NCBI GenBank assembly: GCA_040143965.1
Contig: JASJQH010007065.1
Span: 1 to 22,244 of the forward strand
Direction of reading: 5' to 3'
DNA: 22,244 bases
From: Basidiobolus ranarum
Lineage: Eukaryota > Basidiobolomycota > Basidiobolomycetes > Basidiobolales
Below are positions 20,079-22,244 of this stretch, piece after piece. Position numbers and translations under genes: made by a program. Each line of letters begins with the position of its first letter. Position 1 is the first letter of the stretch. The notes under the pieces were generated by a model that was not told where the DNA came from, ran no database searches, and saw nothing but the letters and a program-made list of their open reading frames with translations.

Positions 20079-20992
20079 ATGAATCTGGGTGGCTGAGTGA
20101 GATACTTTTTTCCATTTTAAAATTGTCGAATTTTGTCAATGCGATGTTCAAGTATTACGAAATTCTGTCAACAGTGCATATAAATTCCATCTGATATAAA
20201 AAGCGTGAGAATTCATTATACTGGATGCTATTTGTTTATAAGTGGATTATATTGCGGAAGTGAGTATATATGGTCATTCGATATTCTCATTATGTTATTC
20301 CATGATTTAGTGCGATTCGCATTCTTTGATTTTTGGTAGTAACATTGTAGATAATTCCTTTATTCTTTAAATACTTCACTAAGTCCTACTTGGTTTTACT
20401 TTACTGTCACACATCTCGATAACCAGCTATGAGGCAAATAATAGAATGGAGATTATTCTCAGGCTAAGGGAATTGAATACCTATATTTGAATATAGAGCT
20501 CAGTACAGAGATATTATATTTGTATGTGCATATCAAGTAACATATATTACGCGAATGCTCATTTGGCAAGCCATCTAGTGTGATAAGATTAAAACAACTT
20601 GGCGATGCTAAACATCAAGGAAAATGCTGAGAAAAAGATAGCATAAGCTTTTAGACCTTTTTATGTGACATGATTATCTTACAATACCTCTATTATGAGA
20701 TCATAAATTGGCGTGAAGAGTTTCGAGAATTAAATCCAAGGAAGGTTTGGAAACTATTCTGTAAATGATTGAAAGTAATCAATAGATGAATATGAATGAT
20801 ATGTTTGGCTTAAAACAACTCTAAGACTACGCAAAATTTTCTTGGGCATGGTCTGGCAGATTTCAAAACTACAAGTTGGATTGTAAATTTTCTCATCTAT
20901 TTGCACTAAAGTTGGTGAGCTTCTTTCGGTTGTCAAAATATGTACTTTGTGAAGGACTGTTTTACTAATAGAGGTACCATGAACTTGTAGAA

Positions 20993-21115
20993 TGATGAAG
21001 TATTTTGGGAGCTGTTGGAAGTGTTTTCGAAAACTAGAAGAATTAGTGAATATCACCCAATGCTTTATTGGGCGGAAGTTGACATTTATACCTTTGTGAA
21101 GGCGTAGATAAACTA
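20993..21115 (+). repeat. Dispersed repeat, copy B (tandem with C)
   Basis: Carries the first half of the unit: GATGAAGTATTTTGGGAGCTGT, GGAAGTG, AAAACTAGAAGAATT and AAGTTGACATTTATA in the order seen in copies A and C. It ends in AAACTAAC, directly followed by the start of copy C. The match AGCTGTTGGAAGTG with copy A (GCCTGTTGGAAGTGG) is closer than with C. Confidence 0.65.
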
Positions 21116-21117
21116 AC

Positions 21118-21340
21118 TGTTGAAGTCTTTTGGGAGTGGTTTGATATAATTTGGATAACTAGACAAATTGGTAGTCTTCACTTTTTGATTGGTAGAGTGA
21201 AAAGTTGACATTTATAGTTTTAACAAGGGTTATCAAACATGTAGAATGTGTTACGAAGGTCCCAGGAGCATGTGTAAAGTTTAAGGCCTCTAGGACAAAT
21301 CTGAAAAATCTGTGCATATGAGAACTTCAAAGTTGGAGGA
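21118..21340 (+). repeat. Dispersed repeat, copy C
   Basis: Aligns along its length with 2446-2670: TGTTGAAGTCTTTTGGGAG, ACTAGACAAATTGG, AAGTTGACATTTATAGTTTT, CAGGAGCATGTGTA and ATGAGAACTT. It is direct-repeated after copy B, with a unit spacing of about 125 bases. Many substitutions separate the copies, so the family is old. Confidence 0.7.
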
Positions 21341-21659
21341 AACACTTTACCTATGTTTCAACTGAGAACTGTAGGTAAAGATGTAGTGAAGTACAAAGCA
21401 ATTAAAAGCTAAGCTATATATGAATGTACATACATATGTTTATGTTAGATTGGCATCAACAGTTTCACAATGTCAAGCATATCTATTTATACCTACATAG
21501 AAAATAAACAATGATAACAATAGGGATATAGTCCTAGGATGTTATGGAAGCTATGGTAAAGATCTAGGGAACTTTGGAGAAGTTTAAGAGTTTTTGTCAT
21601 TTTGAGTGTTGTCATCATCTGTTAAACAAATGTTTTGACTAATAACATAATAACTATGC

Positions 21660-21833
21660 TCAACATGATATACAAGATATTAGGTTCTCATATCTTAATA
21701 CTGCAAGAAATGCCTTGTTTCCATACTCCAAAGGTGTTGCTTTATAATGATCTGTAACCCAACTCTTGTTCCTCAATCTTGCATCCATTACACTGTTGAA
21801 CATGACAAAAAGTAATCTTCTATCTAGTTCCAT
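21660..21833 (-). other. Short open frame of unknown nature
   Basis: ATG-started minus-strand frame of 57 codons, basic at its start (MELDRRLLFVMFNSVMDARL) and containing KSWVTDHYKATPLEYGNKAF. A stop lies a few codons upstream of the ATG. The composition looks protein-like, but I recognise no family. It may be a fragment of an old mobile element in this repeat-rich end, or chance. Confidence 0.2.
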
Positions 21834-22056
21834 AGTAAATCAAAACACCTTCTTCTCACTTGTCTTACAGCAATCCTTGCAGGATATAACCCTAACAGAA
21901 ATTTGAGGATTGTTATTGTAGGAAAACCATCAAAATTTTAATCCATTTGGGATTGACTGTTTACTTACTGTCATAAAATCATCAAGTTAGATTTGATTTT
22001 GATCAATTTTTTCAGTTTCAGGAGTGAAATTTCAAGATCTTGCAAAATAGTTGCAC

Positions 22057-22244
22057 ATGATTGGCTACAATCTCAGAGAACTATGGATTGACACATGTGC
22101 AAAAAATGTAACTCAAATTTTACACAATTACTTCTTGAATGCTAATTTGTCATCTTTGAAATCCCTAGTCTCTTTGATATATTCTCCTGAATATTTTTAT
22201 AGAGTTCTTCATACCCAAGGTTTAGCTCATACCCAACACAAGTT
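22057..22244 (+). other. Partial open frame running off the right edge
   Basis: From the ATG at 22057 the frame stays open for 62 codons to the window end (MIGYNLRELWIDTCAKNVTQ at the start). A stop codon lies two codons upstream of the ATG. No domain is recognised and no promoter element stands out. It could be the start of a gene or a chance frame. Confidence 0.2.

Larger units (their letters stand above)
20079..22244. other. AT-rich gene-poor right end
   Basis: About 2.2 kb from the reductase promoter to the window edge. It holds two tandem copies of the repeat also present at 2446-2670, and two doubtful short frames (21660-21833 minus, 22057 to the edge plus). The frame at 20754-21056 on the minus strand runs partly through the repeat and has no recognisable domain. 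Confidence 0.6.

Overview
The window looks like nuclear DNA of an early-diverging ('zygomycete-grade') fungus. It carries a white-collar-1 photoreceptor, a group found in fungi. Its genes are intron-rich, with short introns (about 55-113 bases), GT-AG ends and GTAAGT-like donors. Spacers are AT-rich, and coding regions are often preceded by TATA boxes. An insect-associated lineage such as Entomophthoromycotina or Basidiobolus would fit the arthropod-type inhibitor gene, but that placement is inference. No taxon can be fixed from this sequence alone.

Layout from left to right. A four-finger C2H2 zinc-finger gene lies at 430-948 (+). A gene-poor stretch at 949-3906 follows, with one copy of a dispersed repeat and a possible LINE tail. 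A 12-exon white-collar-1 gene runs at 3907-7123 (-) and encodes 722 residues (LOV, two further PAS-like domains, GATA finger); it includes a 17-base micro-exon. Two more four-finger C2H2 genes lie at 9396-9914 (-) and 11545-12093 (-), separated by gene-poor DNA. After another gene-poor stretch with a possible decayed coding fragment comes a 10-exon TesB/ACOT8-type acyl-CoA thioesterase at 15611-17113 (+). A small secreted protein matching the pacifastin inhibitor signature is at 18253-18474 (+). It converges on a 5-exon pyrroline-5-carboxylate reductase at 18869-20018 (-). The last 2.2 kb is AT-rich, with two tandem copies of the repeat seen at the left and two doubtful short reading frames.

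I rebuilt the spliced genes by hand from splice sites, codon phase and family motifs. For all three, phase is continuous through every junction and the exon lengths sum to whole codons.

The thioesterase, reductase and inhibitor are unrelated in function and simply neighbours. The three C2H2 genes are clear paralogues: they share an N-terminal motif (M-D/N-L-x-x-I/L-L-N-P) and almost the same DNA-contact helices in fingers 2 and 3. They lie on both sides of the photoreceptor gene, so a light-response link is possible but unproven. I see no CRISPR array, tRNA, rRNA or whole mobile element. The items most worth a second look are the fungal pacifastin-like precursor, the C2H2 trio, the micro-exon inside the photoreceptor, and the repeat family shared by both ends of the window.
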